Assembly: GCA_947167125.1 (NCBI GenBank)
Contig: CAMVGT010000002.1
Location: forward strand, 46,685 to 110,684
DNA: 64,000 bases
Direction: 5' to 3'
Source: an uncultured Erysipelotrichaceae bacterium
Lineage (GTDB): Bacteria > Bacillota_I > Bacilli_A > Erysipelotrichales > Erysipelotrichaceae
Position 1 is the stretch's first letter; every line of letters starts with the position of its first letter. Below the pieces are notes generated by a model. It was given only the letters and a program-made list of their open reading frames with translations. It was not told the origin of the DNA and did no database searches. This document shows positions 24,223 to 33,466 of this stretch, piece after piece. A program made the translations under genes and the position numbers.

Positions 24223-26220
24223 ATGAAAAAAATCATTTACGGATGCGCATATTATGACGAATATATGCCCTATGAAAGAATTGATAAAGATATTGAAATG
24301 ATGAAAAAGGCAGGAATCAATACCGTGAGAATTGCCGAATCCACCTGGAGCACCCACCAGCCGAAGGAGGATGTCTTTGATTTTTCATCAGTGATCAAAG
24401 TGATGGACAGAATGGAGGAAGCCGGAATCGATGTCATCATCGGTACACCGACCTATGCCATCCCCTACTGGCTTGCGGAAAAATATCCGGACATTCTTGC
24501 CGATACGGATCATGGAAAAAACATCTACGGCGCCAGACAGCTGATGGACATCACCGATCCGGATTATCTTAAAGCATCTGAAACGATTATACGGAAACTG
24601 ATGGAAGTCACTGCGCACAGAAAATGCGTCATCGGTTTTCAGGCGGATAATGAAACCAAATACTACGATGCCGCTTCTGACAGGATTCAGAAGCACTTTG
24701 TACAGTATCTGAAAGAGAAATTCCATGATGATCTCAAAGCGATGAATGAAGCCTATGGCCTGGCGTACTGGTCCAACCGGCTTTCCGACTGGGATGTATT
24801 TCCGGATGTCAGAGGCTCCATCAACGGAAGCCTCAAAGCGGAATTCGACCGCTTCCGCAGAAGTCTTGTCACACAGTTTCTTGCCTGGCAGGCGGATCTC
24901 ATCCGTGAATATAAGCGCGATGACCAGTTCATCACCCATAATTTCGATTTTGAATGGAGAGGATACTCCTACGGCATCCAGCCGCAGGTCAATCATTTTG
25001 AAGCTTCAAAGGCTTTCACAATTGCAGGATGCGATATCTACCATCCTTCCCAGGATCAGCTGACAGGAACAGAAATTGCATTCTGCGGCGATGTCACCCG
25101 CTCTTTGAAACAGGATAATTATCTTGTGATGGAAACACAGGCACATGGATTCCCGAACTGGCTGCCCTTTGACGGTCAGCTGAAGCTGCAGGCATTCAGC
25201 CATCTGGCTTCGGGTGCCAATGGCGTATGCTACTGGCACTGGCATTCGATTCACAATTCAGCTGAGACATACTGGAGAATTCTCGGCCATGACTTTGAAG
25301 AAAACAGAGTCTATGACGAAGTTATGGAAACCGGAAATCTTCTGAAAAAATACGGACCGCATCTGGTCAATCTGAAAAAGAAGAATCATGCGGCGATCCT
25401 TGTAAGCAATGATGCTTTAAGCTCGCTGAACCAGTTCCCCGTTGATCTGGATTCCTCTTTCCGGCCGTCCTTCTTCTACAATGACGCAGTGCGGTGGATG
25501 TATGATGCCTTCTACCGTCTGAATATCGAATGCGATTTCATCACACCGGAAACAGAAGATATTTCCGGATACAGAATCATCGCTGTTCCTGCACTGTATG
25601 TTTCAGATGAAAACACACCGAAAAGACTGGACGCGTTTGTCAAAGACGGCGGTGTGCTGATCGCCTCATTCAAAACCGCATATGCCGATGAAAACACAAA
25701 GGTCTGGCCTGACCGCAAGCCGCACATTCTGCACCGGACATTCGGCATGCATTACAATGATTTCACCTTCCCTGTCAATACAGGTCTTAAAGGGAAATAC
25801 TGTCAGGATGAGCAGGCTGAAACATTCATGGAGCTTTTGAAACCCGATACAGCTGAAGTGCTTGTCCGCTATGATCATCCAAGTTGGGGAAAATACGCGG
25901 CTGTTACGGCAAATCATTACGGAAAAGGATATGCAATGTATATCGGTTCTTTGATTCCGCAGGATCTTCTCATGAAGCTGCTTGAAGATTCGGCCATGCA
26001 CGCGGATATCGAACTGCCCGCTGAGCGCTTCCCCGTCATCATCCGCAAAGGCACCAATGATAACGGAAAAAAGATCTGCTATGTACTGAATTATTCTTCC
26101 GGTCCTTCTTCCTGGCGCTCGCCGTCATTTGAAGCACATGACCTGCTTCAGGAAAAAACCATCGCTCCGGATACTGAAATCACCCTGGAGCCATGGTCAT
26201 GTCTCATTCTTGAATATTGA
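24223..26220 (+). CDS. GH42 beta-galactosidase
   Basis: The 665-residue protein has an N-terminal GH42 TIM barrel (about 1-385), a trimerisation domain (about 390-590) and a C-terminal beta domain. The acid/base Glu is in GFQADNE (about 143) and the nucleophile in LVMETQA (about 307). It lacks a signal peptide, so it acts on imported beta-galactosides or alpha-L-arabinopyranosides such as pectin galactan side-chain fragments. AAGGAG precedes the ATG. It stands alone on the plus strand with its own terminator. Confidence 0.9.
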   Translation: MKKIIYGCAYYDEYMPYERIDKDIEMMKKAGINTVRIAESTWSTHQPKEDVFDFSSVIKVMDRMEEAGIDVIIGTPTYAIPYWLAEKYPDILADTDHGKNIYGARQLMDITDPDYLKASETIIRKLMEVTAHRKCVIGFQADNETKYYDAASDRIQKHFVQYLKEKFHDDLKAMNEAYGLAYWSNRLSDWDVFPDVRGSINGSLKAEFDRFRRSLVTQFLAWQADLIREYKRDDQFITHNFDFEWRGYSYGIQPQVNHFEASKAFTIAGCDIYHPSQDQLTGTEIAFCGDVTRSLKQDNYLVMETQAHGFPNWLPFDGQLKLQAFSHLASGANGVCYWHWHSIHNSAETYWRILGHDFEENRVYDEVMETGNLLKKYGPHLVNLKKKNHAAILVSNDALSSLNQFPVDLDSSFRPSFFYNDAVRWMYDAFYRLNIECDFITPETEDISGYRIIAVPALYVSDENTPKRLDAFVKDGGVLIASFKTAYADENTKVWPDRKPHILHRTFGMHYNDFTFPVNTGLKGKYCQDEQAETFMELLKPDTAEVLVRYDHPSWGKYAAVTANHYGKGYAMYIGSLIPQDLLMKLLEDSAMHADIELPAERFPVIIRKGTNDNGKKICYVLNYSSGPSSWRSPSFEAHDLLQEKTIAPDTEITLEPWSCLILEY

Positions 26221-26227
26221 TCTTCAG

Positions 26228-26251
26228 CCGGGATCCATTCCCGGTTTTTTT
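26228..26251 (+). terminator. Terminator of the GH42 gene
   Basis: CCGGGA-loop-TCCCGG stem followed by TTTTTTT on the plus strand. Confidence 0.9.
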
Positions 26252-27128
26252 AATCCGCCAATAACAGCGCAGCACCGACAAGTCCTGCATCATCCCCGAA
26301 CAGCGCAGGTTCCACATGCAGGGATTCCGGAGCCAGCAGATACTGCTTGGAACGTTCAATTGCCATCTTCATATAAAGCGGATGATAGATTGCGATTGAT
26401 CCGCCGACAATAATAACATCCGGATCAATGACACAGGTCACATTGGCAATTCCTCTTGCCAGGGCATTGACTCCCCTTTCAATGATGCGGACTGCTTTCT
26501 CATCATTTTTATAGTAGAGTTCAAACAGTTCTTTCGGTTCCATGGATCGTCCGTATGCACGCTCTGCCGCTGCCTGCAGTCCGCTTCCTGCCGACTGTTC
26601 ATTGAGCGACCCCGGATTGGCATTTTTATGGCCGTACGGATCATCATTCACCATCATATTCCACCATTCTGCCGCGTTGCCATGGGCACCGTTCACCAGT
26701 TTTCCCTGATAGACATACGCCCCGCCAAGACCTGTGGAAAGACCCATGAAACAGACAGACTCATAGCCTTTTCCTTTCCCGAGCAATGCTTCCGCAAGAC
26801 CTGCGCAGTTTGCGTCATTATTCAGTTCAACCCGCATGCCGGTTTTCTCCCTGACATATTTCACGATTTCAAAGCCATCCCAGCCGATCAGATTCGGCGG
26901 ATCTATGACACTGCCGTTTTTCAGGTTCAGCGGTCCCGGGCAGCCGATGCCGATTCCTTTGAATTCTTCCTTTTTTGAAAGAATGAAGGAAATCAGTTTA
27001 TCCATATTTTCTTCACAGGTTACCGTCCGGTCATTCTTTGTTTTATAGGTTTCAATAATATTATAGTTTTCATCAATCACAGCTGCCCGCAGCTGCGTTC
27101 CCCCGATATCAATTCCGATTGTTTTCAT
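26250..27128 (-). CDS. ROK-family sugar kinase lacking the zinc motif
   Basis: The 292-residue ROK protein has the phosphate-binding IGIDIGGTQLRAAV at its N-terminus and LNNDANCAGLAEA. The CxCGxxGCxE zinc loop of typical ROK kinases is absent; the corresponding stretch is NANPGSLNEQSAGSG. Phosphorylation of glucose, N-acetylmannosamine or a similar hexose is likely, and a regulatory HTH is missing. The ATG at 27128 follows GGGAG; an upstream ATG in frame is ignored. It converges on GH42, so it is probably a separate unit. Confidence 0.82.
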   Translation of the reverse strand: MKTIGIDIGGTQLRAAVIDENYNIIETYKTKNDRTVTCEENMDKLISFILSKKEEFKGIGIGCPGPLNLKNGSVIDPPNLIGWDGFEIVKYVREKTGMRVELNNDANCAGLAEALLGKGKGYESVCFMGLSTGLGGAYVYQGKLVNGAHGNAAEWWNMMVNDDPYGHKNANPGSLNEQSAGSGLQAAAERAYGRSMEPKELFELYYKNDEKAVRIIERGVNALARGIANVTCVIDPDVIIVGGSIAIYHPLYMKMAIERSKQYLLAPESLHVEPALFGDDAGLVGAALLLAD

Positions 27129-27198
27129 GAATCTGTTCTCCCTGATTTCTGCTTTCATCATACCCGTCTGTCACCTGCAGTGTAAAGAAACAGGGACA

Positions 27199-27224
27199 GA
27201 AAAAAGAGGCCGTGCGGCCTCTTT
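27199..27224 (-). terminator. Terminator of the C11 peptidase gene
   Basis: AAAGAGGC/GCCTCTTT stem followed by a run of T residues on the minus strand. Confidence 0.85.
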
Positions 27225-27234
27225 GGAAAGCGGG

Positions 27235-30027
27235 TTATTCGGGAATATATTCTTCAAACGGTGTATAGCGGTCTGTACCGTAGATATCGCCGAGCTGATA
27301 GCCGAACAGCATTCTGTCCGCGCTCACATGGATATCGCTGATTTCAAGATCTGCATTTCCGCTGCCGTCATCTTCCACAACAAGCTGATCTCCGAGGAAA
27401 TAAGCATCATCGAACGATCCTTCATATGTGTAGTAATCACAGATGAAGTCGATTGTGTCACCCGGATTGATCGGCAGAAGTTTGCCGTCCACATTGGTCT
27501 CATAGACTTTTTCAGCACCGAGGACATGGCCTGTTTCATATTCATTGGAGAATTCGACAAGCAGATGCACTTCTTCGCCGTTGAGCATTGCCGGGATATA
27601 GCCTGTGGTTCTGTAATTTGTATCGCTGACATATTCATCTGTCATCATGTAATACGGAACCAGCTGGCCATTGAGGGCAAGCCACATGCCGTCATAGTCA
27701 ATCATGAGATCGCCGTCATCATCGAATTCGAAGATATTGTCAGCACCGAGATCAATATATCCGCTGCCGTCATCTACCCAGACATTCAGCTTGACGCTCT
27801 GAATCAGCTTCCATTCTTCCGGACTCAGCGCAAGAACCTTACCGCCGTTCTTGTCGCTCAGAATCAGATTCTCGGAATCGATATGCGCTCTTCCGTACAA
27901 TGCGGAGAAGAGATCGATAATGCTTGAATCATAAGAGCTGCTGGATCCAAGCAGAGCATCCAGAGCGGAAGAGGAACCGGAACCTCCGAGCAGCTGGGAA
28001 AGATCAAGCTGCTGATAGGAAGTGCCGTTAGAAACGGAACCGCCGCCGAGCAGGTTAAGCAGTGAGTTGGATGTGCTGCTGGACGCAATCTGTCCGGAAG
28101 CCGCAAGGGATGCGAAGCTTCTGACAGCCTTTGCATAGTCCGTATCGAAGTCAATGTTGTTATAAATATTCAGGATGGAGTTGACCATCTGTGTACGCCG
28201 GTATGGGAAATAGATGGAAACACCGTAGGCGTTTGTGATGTTCTTTGTACGGTTGTATTTGATGCAGGACTGCAGCGCATTGATCAGTGCTTTGCTTTCG
28301 GAAGTATTCAGCGTGGAGCAGAAGTGAATCAGGTCAATCTGATCCAGCTTGTTGGACTGCGCGAATTCTCTTGTCGCGCTTCTTGCGTCCGCAACATTCT
28401 GATAGCTGGATGTGCTGACATCGCTGGAGATCTTCTTCGCGAATGCGGAGAGCGCGGAAGGAACAGTATTCTTGAATTCCGCAAGATCAATCAGTGACAG
28501 TGTATTCTTGTCAGCGCTTGTCGCACCCTGCTGTCTCTTTGTGACAAAGTCATCGATGATCGCCTGACCGATGTCAAGAGAGGACATGGAGCTGTTGGAA
28601 GCGAACTTGGTCAGCCAGTCTGTATAGTACCAGCCTGTTCCCGGTTCTGTTTCTTCGGAAGCCAGCAGATAGTCGCCATAAGGTTCTACGGCAACAGCTG
28701 TTTCCATATTTGCCATTAAGCATGCGTCAAAGCCGATGATATCGAATTTGATTCCGCCGGCATCCAGTGCCTTGGAGATCTGATCGACAGGCATGGATCC
28801 GTTGGGATACAGTTCATCATAGCCATAGCCTGTAACAGATCCTCCGCCATGATCCCAGAAGACAAGGATATAGCGGTTTGCAGGATAGTTCGCAGCGCCC
28901 CAGCGGATGAATTCAGCCAGTGTTCCGGCATCGGTCATCGCCTTTCTGCCGAGGTTTCTTTCCAGCGGTTCAAGACCGTTGTCCACAACTCTCCAGTACT
29001 GGTTGGTACCGGCAGTTACAGCGTTGTTTCTCCATGTTTTGGTTCCGCCTGTTTCAACGATGATGTTGATCTTGTCGGAATGTGCGGCGGCAGCCATTTC
29101 GGTCAGGTCCTGGGTTGCCATTCCGTAATTGGATTCCAGATCGGTTCCGCACATGTAAACCAGCATTGTGACCTGGTCATTTCCGTTTCCGAGCAGGGTT
29201 GTATATTTCTTTCTCGAACCGGTTGCGACATTGGTGTTGACTGCTGTTGAAGACGCGTCAACATATGTGTTGGCATTGGAGATCGGTGTACCGAAATTAA
29301 ATGTGCTGGCAGTGTTCTGACCGCCGGACGGATTTGTATTTGTGCTGGTATCGGTGGATGCCGGTGTGTTGCCGGAATTACCCGAATTGCCTGAAGAAGA
29401 CGGTGTTGAGCATCCGCCTCTGCCGAACATGAACCATAAGACAAGAAGCGCGATCAGAAAAAATAATAATCCGCTTCCGCCTCCTCTCTTCCTTCCGCCG
29501 CCTGAATTTGAATTGAGCGGATAGGAATTCTGCTGCGATGCATGGGACTGCTGAGAAGAAGGCTGTGAATGCACCGCATGAGAAGACTGCTGTGAGCTGT
29601 GGGCATAATTGTTTGAATTGTTCAGCGCGCTCAGCAGGTCATCCATGGAAATATTATTGTTGTTGGTGATATTTGTGTTGGAGCTGGCCGCCTGATTCTG
29701 CAGCATGTTCAGCAGGTCGCTGATATCAATATTATTATTGTTCGTTACCTGTGTATTGCTGGACTGCAGACCGTTCAGCAGATCGCTGAGGTCAAAGCCG
29801 CCGCCGGATGCGCGTGTACCGGACTGCTGTGAACCGTTCTGCTGACGCAGAATCTTCATCACATCGTCTAAATCAAAAGCATCGGATTTTCCGCTTCCGA
29901 ATAAACCGGTCTGCTCACCGCGTCCGCTGTTGCTGGACTGCTGCTTTCCGAGTCCTTCTCCGCGGCGTTTTGCTTCCGCGCTTTTGCCGGAATCATTTCT
30001 CTTTCTGGAGTGTGGTCTTTCTGACAT
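27235..30027 (-). CDS. Clostripain-family (C11) cysteine peptidase, membrane-anchored
   Basis: The 930-residue protein starts with a charged Ser/Gln/Asn-rich region holding two or three imperfect units (SSNTQVTNNNNIDISDLL and SSNTNITNNNNISMDDLL). One transmembrane helix follows (about 186-202, LLFFLIALLVLWFMF), then a Ser/Thr/Asn linker and a C11 peptidase domain (about 284-620) with WDHGGG (His, about 388) and FDACLMAN (Cys, about 433). The C-terminal 300 residues are a beta-rich region with Asp-rich DDDGD segments. The orientation is probably N-in, catalytic part outside. The ATG at 30027 follows GGGAGGG. Confidence 0.87.
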   Translation of the reverse strand: MSERPHSRKRNDSGKSAEAKRRGEGLGKQQSSNSGRGEQTGLFGSGKSDAFDLDDVMKILRQQNGSQQSGTRASGGGFDLSDLLNGLQSSNTQVTNNNNIDISDLLNMLQNQAASSNTNITNNNNISMDDLLSALNNSNNYAHSSQQSSHAVHSQPSSQQSHASQQNSYPLNSNSGGGRKRGGGSGLLFFLIALLVLWFMFGRGGCSTPSSSGNSGNSGNTPASTDTSTNTNPSGGQNTASTFNFGTPISNANTYVDASSTAVNTNVATGSRKKYTTLLGNGNDQVTMLVYMCGTDLESNYGMATQDLTEMAAAAHSDKINIIVETGGTKTWRNNAVTAGTNQYWRVVDNGLEPLERNLGRKAMTDAGTLAEFIRWGAANYPANRYILVFWDHGGGSVTGYGYDELYPNGSMPVDQISKALDAGGIKFDIIGFDACLMANMETAVAVEPYGDYLLASEETEPGTGWYYTDWLTKFASNSSMSSLDIGQAIIDDFVTKRQQGATSADKNTLSLIDLAEFKNTVPSALSAFAKKISSDVSTSSYQNVADARSATREFAQSNKLDQIDLIHFCSTLNTSESKALINALQSCIKYNRTKNITNAYGVSIYFPYRRTQMVNSILNIYNNIDFDTDYAKAVRSFASLAASGQIASSSTSNSLLNLLGGGSVSNGTSYQQLDLSQLLGGSGSSSALDALLGSSSSYDSSIIDLFSALYGRAHIDSENLILSDKNGGKVLALSPEEWKLIQSVKLNVWVDDGSGYIDLGADNIFEFDDDGDLMIDYDGMWLALNGQLVPYYMMTDEYVSDTNYRTTGYIPAMLNGEEVHLLVEFSNEYETGHVLGAEKVYETNVDGKLLPINPGDTIDFICDYYTYEGSFDDAYFLGDQLVVEDDGSGNADLEISDIHVSADRMLFGYQLGDIYGTDRYTPFEEYIPE

Positions 30028-30052
30028 AATAATCCCTCCCGTAGCTGTTTTT

Positions 30053-30058
30053 ATTATA
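30053..30058 (-). promoter_or_regulatory. -10 box of the C11 peptidase gene
   Basis: TATAAT lies 25 bases before the ATG; no good -35 was seen. Upstream, two near-identical TTAAACAAAGT/GTTAACAAAGT direct repeats (about 30121-30152) could be regulator sites. Confidence 0.45.
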
Positions 30059-30172
30059 TCTAAAAAAATCGGGTTAAGATGAAAAAGCAATTGTCACAGA
30101 ATGCGTTTTCAGACAAATATTAAACAAAGTACGCATGTTGGTTAACAAAGTCTTCTGATTTGAACTATGCGG

Positions 30173-30206
30173 AAAACAAAACCGGCGTCCGCAGAGGACA
30201 GCCGGT
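30173..30206 (-). terminator. Terminator of the GltD-like gene
   Basis: ACCGGC-T-GTCC/GGAC-GCCGGT stem followed by TTTTGTTTT on the minus strand. Confidence 0.8.
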
Positions 30207-30235
30207 CTGAATAATCTGAATCTGTTTTGTATGTA

Positions 30236-31453
30236 TTACTGCTTTTCCATGTATTCCATCATGGCATAAGCAGCTTTCTTTGCCTCAGCTGCCGCTGCCA
30301 CTACTGTATTGGACCCGGTGACCACATCACCTGCCGCAAATACACCGGGTACGGTGCACATGCAGTTTTCATCGGTAATGAGAAGGCCTTTCTCATTGCC
30401 TTCAAGTCCGGCAGTTGTCAGGATCAGCTTGTTTTTCGGAGCCTGGGAAACTGCTAGAATAACGGAGTCTGCCTTGACGTGATTGAGCTCTTCTTCATAG
30501 CCGATTACCTTGTCGTTTTCATCAAAGATGGCAACTTTGAAGACCGGTCCTTCCGGTTCAATCTTTTCAATTGCCTGGCCGAATTCAAACTGTGCGCCGT
30601 CAAGCTTCGCGTAATCCATTTCATGTTCGCTTGCCGCGATTCTCTTGGATCTTGCATAGAGAGTAACATTCTGTGCGCCGTGTCTGAGCGCTGTTCTTGC
30701 GACGTCCATCGCAACATTTCCCATACCGATAATCGCTACATTTTCACCGAGGGAGAATGCGTCAGGAGTTGCCAGATACGAGATTCCGAAATGAACATGC
30801 GGCAGACTTTCGCCTTCAATGCCGAGTGTCTTCGGACGCCATACGCCGGTGCCGACAAAGACGGAAGCGTATCCGTCACGGAACAGATTGTCGATGGTCA
30901 GCGCTGAGCCGATTGCAGTATTCGGTCTGTACTGGATATCCAGTTTATCCATCAGTTTTTTATATCTGTCAATGATTGTCTTGGGCAGTCTGAATTCAGG
31001 AATACCGTATCTCAGCATGCCGCCGATGTGATCGTTGTCATCGAAAATCGTCACATCATATCCGTTCTGCGCCAGGATGACAGCTGCAGTCAGACCGGCA
31101 GGACCTGCTCCGAGGACTGCCGTTTTTTTACCTTTCTTTTCAGGCTTTTCAAATCTGACTCTGTCAAGATAAGCATCCGATACAAACTTTTCAATATTAT
31201 AGAAATGAACCGGGCTTCCTTTTCTTCCGAGAACACAATGGCCGGCACACTGTGCCTGATGATCGCAGACGATCGCGCAGAAAACAGACATCGGGTTGTT
31301 TTCAAACAGCTGCTTTCCGGCGTCCATGACTTTTCCTTCTTTGAACTCCGCGATGATCTGCGGAATCGGGGTGCTGATCGGGCATCCCTTCTGACACATC
31401 GGTACCTTGCACTGCAGGCAGCGATTTGCCTCATTCATAATTGTAAGTGCCAT
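30236..31453 (-). CDS. GltD-like FAD/NAD(P) oxidoreductase
   Basis: The 405-residue protein has an N-terminal Cys-rich Fe-S segment (CLQCKVPMCQKGCP), an FAD site GAGPAGLTAA (about 115) and an NAD(P) site GMGNVAMDVARTA. This is the layout of glutamate synthase small subunit and of NfnB/sulfide dehydrogenase beta subunit. No glutamate synthase large subunit or NfnA is adjacent, so the partner is unknown. It may move electrons between NADPH and ferredoxin-type carriers. The ATG at 31453 follows GGAGGC; a longer frame to 31489 is ignored. Confidence 0.85.
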   Translation of the reverse strand: MALTIMNEANRCLQCKVPMCQKGCPISTPIPQIIAEFKEGKVMDAGKQLFENNPMSVFCAIVCDHQAQCAGHCVLGRKGSPVHFYNIEKFVSDAYLDRVRFEKPEKKGKKTAVLGAGPAGLTAAVILAQNGYDVTIFDDNDHIGGMLRYGIPEFRLPKTIIDRYKKLMDKLDIQYRPNTAIGSALTIDNLFRDGYASVFVGTGVWRPKTLGIEGESLPHVHFGISYLATPDAFSLGENVAIIGMGNVAMDVARTALRHGAQNVTLYARSKRIAASEHEMDYAKLDGAQFEFGQAIEKIEPEGPVFKVAIFDENDKVIGYEEELNHVKADSVILAVSQAPKNKLILTTAGLEGNEKGLLITDENCMCTVPGVFAAGDVVTGSNTVVAAAAEAKKAAYAMMEYMEKQ

Positions 31454-31593
31454 AATTAATTGCCTCCTGTGATGCCGTAAAAGCATCATTGATCTGGTTC
31501 TTCCTTATTATTGTAGAGTCTTTAAAATCAAAAGTAGATGTACAATACAGGCTTTTTTATTCACTTTTTCGATTTCTTTTTCAGAAAGCAGAC

Positions 31594-31619
31594 AAAAAGG
31601 CGGCATTTCCGCCGCCTTT
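31594..31619 (-). terminator. Terminator of the 39-aa gene
   Basis: AAAGGCGGC-GGAAAT-GCCGCCTTT stem with a run of five T residues. Confidence 0.9.
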
Positions 31620-31640
31620 GATGATCTGTACTGCAGAACG

Positions 31641-31760
31641 TTAAGCTCTTTCGATGGAGCTGAATGCCCACAGTACTGTATTCCAGACAGATTCCTCTTC
31701 GAGGTTTCTGCTTTCCTTCGGTTCACCGAATAAAATTGCTGTTTTCATGAGTGTTTCCAT
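31641..31760 (-). CDS. Free-standing small protein, 39 aa
   Basis: An ATG at 31760 preceded by AAGGTGA opens a 39-codon frame (starts METLMKTAILFGEP, ends VLWAFSSIERA). It has a strong promoter upstream and a strong terminator 20 bases after the stop, so it is a complete monocistronic unit. An in-frame ATG at 31787 would add nine residues. The peptide is mildly amphipathic, with no transmembrane helix or double-glycine leader. No family is recognised. A 72-codon frame overlapping the region in another frame lacks these signals and runs through the terminator. Confidence 0.6.
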   Translation of the reverse strand: METLMKTAILFGEPKESRNLEEESVWNTVLWAFSSIERA

Positions 31761-31826
31761 AATATATATCACCTTGACTTTCGTCATTTGCCTTTCTTGA
31801 TTATTACGCATCCGTGCGTTATATCT

Positions 31827-31860
31827 GATCAGATCTCAGGACTTTTTCCTGACACTGATC
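31827..31860. promoter_or_regulatory. Nested palindrome at the start of the 39-aa gene transcript
   Basis: GATCAG...CTGATC with an inner CAGGA-AAAAG-TCCTG repeat begins right beside the -10. It is either an operator spanning the transcription start or a 5' hairpin. Confidence 0.5.
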
Positions 31861-31888
31861 ATTATAGGTAAATGGTTTGCAAGGTCAA
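31861..31888 (-). promoter_or_regulatory. Promoter of the 39-aa gene
   Basis: -35 TTGACC (31888-31883), -10 TATAAT (31866-31861), spacing 16. Confidence 0.75.
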
Positions 31889-31974
31889 TGGATTCTCTGA
31901 AAATATTTTCAGAAATTTTTGCAGAAACCGTTTTCATTTGTGAAAAATCTGAAAGCCTTTACAATCTTTCTACT

Positions 31975-32002
31975 AAAAAATCCCGCTTTTTACAGCGGGA
32001 TT
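31975..32002 (-). terminator. Terminator at the end of the pectin/uronate gene cluster
   Basis: TCCCGC-loop-GCGGGA stem followed by TTTTTT, just after uxaC. Confidence 0.9.
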
Positions 32003-32020
32003 CACAGAATAAGAGAGGAA

Positions 32021-33454
32021 TTAAAGGCCGAAATAACGGGCTGCGTTATTGTAGCTGATACCTTCAACGATCTTCTTCAGGGAAGCATCGAAGTTCGGAT
32101 ATTCGCCGTTTTCAACCCAGTTGCCGATCATGTTGCACATAATACGGCGGAAGTAGTCATGACGCGCATAGGAGAGGAAGGAACGGGAGTCTGTCAGCAT
32201 GCCGACGAAGTTGCCCAGCAGGCCGAGGTTTGCCAGAGCTCTCATCTGGTCTTCCATACCGCTCTTTGTGTCATTGAACCACCATGCGGAACCAAGCTGA
32301 ATCTTGCCCGGTACTTCATCAGACTGGAAGCAGCCTAACAGTGTTCCGAGAAGTTCATTGTCAACAGGGTTCAGCGAGTAAAGAATGGTCTTCGGACATT
32401 CGTTTGTATAGTCCAGTTCGGACAGCAGGTTTGCAATATCCTCACCGCAGGAGTTTGTGGCGATCATATCGAAACCGGTATCCGGTCCAAGACGGCGGTA
32501 CATGCGCTCATTTGCGTTTCTGTGGCAGGAATAGTGCAGCTGCATGGCAATGTTCAGGCGGTGATAAGCCTTGCCGAGCGCTACCAGAACAGCTGTCTGG
32601 TATTCTTCTGCTTCTTCCAGAGTGATGACTTCGCCATTCATGACCTTTTTGAAGGAAGCGTTGATGTCTGCCATGTCGCCCTTGCGGAACGGAATGTAAT
32701 CCAGACCGTGATCACTTGCGCGGCATCCCATTTCAGCGAAGAATTCCAGACGCTGAATCAGAGCGTCGATGACTTCTTCAGCAGAATCCAGAGATTCCTT
32801 GCCTACGCTTGCGGCCAGCTTGCCGATATATTCAGCGAAGCCTTCCTTGTTGATGTTGATGGCCTTGTCAGGTCTGAAGGAAGGGCATACCTTCACAGTG
32901 ATGGAAGGATCTTCCTTGATCTTCTGGTGCCATTCGAGGGAATCGATCGGATCATCGGTTGTGCCGATGAATGCGACGTTGGACTTTTTGATCAGTCCGC
33001 GGACTGTCATATCCGGATCATTCTGCAGCATGTCGTTGCACTTGTTCCAGATCATTTCAGCTGTTTCGAGTGTGAGCGGTTCTTCAATACCGAAGTATTT
33101 GTGAAGTTCCAGGTTGCACCAGTGATACATCGGGTTGCCGATTGCCATTTCCAGTGCTTCCGTGAATTTCAGGAAACGCTCATAGTCAGGTTTGTCGCCT
33201 GTGATGTAGTCTTCGGGAGTTCCGTTGGAACGCATAACTCTCCACTTGTAGTGGTCGCCGAAGTAGGTTCCGTCCGGGTTCTTTCCGCCCAGCCAGACTT
33301 CAGCCAGATTTCCGAAACGTCTGTCTTCATAGATTTCTTTCGGGGAAATGTGGCAGTGATAGTCTACCAGCGGCATCTTGTCCGCATAGTCATGGAAGAG
33401 ATGCTGAGCGGTTTCTGTTTCCAGAAGGAAGTTTTTGTCCATAAATGCTTTCAT
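32021..33454 (-). CDS. uxaC: Glucuronate/galacturonate isomerase
   Basis: The 477-residue UxaC has the metal-binding VDYHCHISPKEI near the N-terminus and the family-typical length and C-terminus. It isomerises D-galacturonate to D-tagaturonate (and glucuronate to fructuronate), the first step of the galacturonate branch completed by UxaB, UxaA and KdgK upstream. It is last in the cluster, 12 bases after a kdgK stop. Confidence 0.95.
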   Translation of the reverse strand: MKAFMDKNFLLETETAQHLFHDYADKMPLVDYHCHISPKEIYEDRRFGNLAEVWLGGKNPDGTYFGDHYKWRVMRSNGTPEDYITGDKPDYERFLKFTEALEMAIGNPMYHWCNLELHKYFGIEEPLTLETAEMIWNKCNDMLQNDPDMTVRGLIKKSNVAFIGTTDDPIDSLEWHQKIKEDPSITVKVCPSFRPDKAININKEGFAEYIGKLAASVGKESLDSAEEVIDALIQRLEFFAEMGCRASDHGLDYIPFRKGDMADINASFKKVMNGEVITLEEAEEYQTAVLVALGKAYHRLNIAMQLHYSCHRNANERMYRRLGPDTGFDMIATNSCGEDIANLLSELDYTNECPKTILYSLNPVDNELLGTLLGCFQSDEVPGKIQLGSAWWFNDTKSGMEDQMRALANLGLLGNFVGMLTDSRSFLSYARHDYFRRIMCNMIGNWVENGEYPNFDASLKKIVEGISYNNAARYFGL

Positions 33455-33466
33455 AATAATTTACCC

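Noticed and set aside
29640-29790. Asn-rich repeats as a simple-sequence expansion
   Set aside because: Codon use is mixed and the units keep a DLL pattern in frame, so it reads as protein repeat, not DNA slippage.
31508-31726. 72-codon minus-strand frame
   Set aside because: It reads through the strong terminator at 31594-31619 and overlaps the better supported 39-codon gene in another frame.
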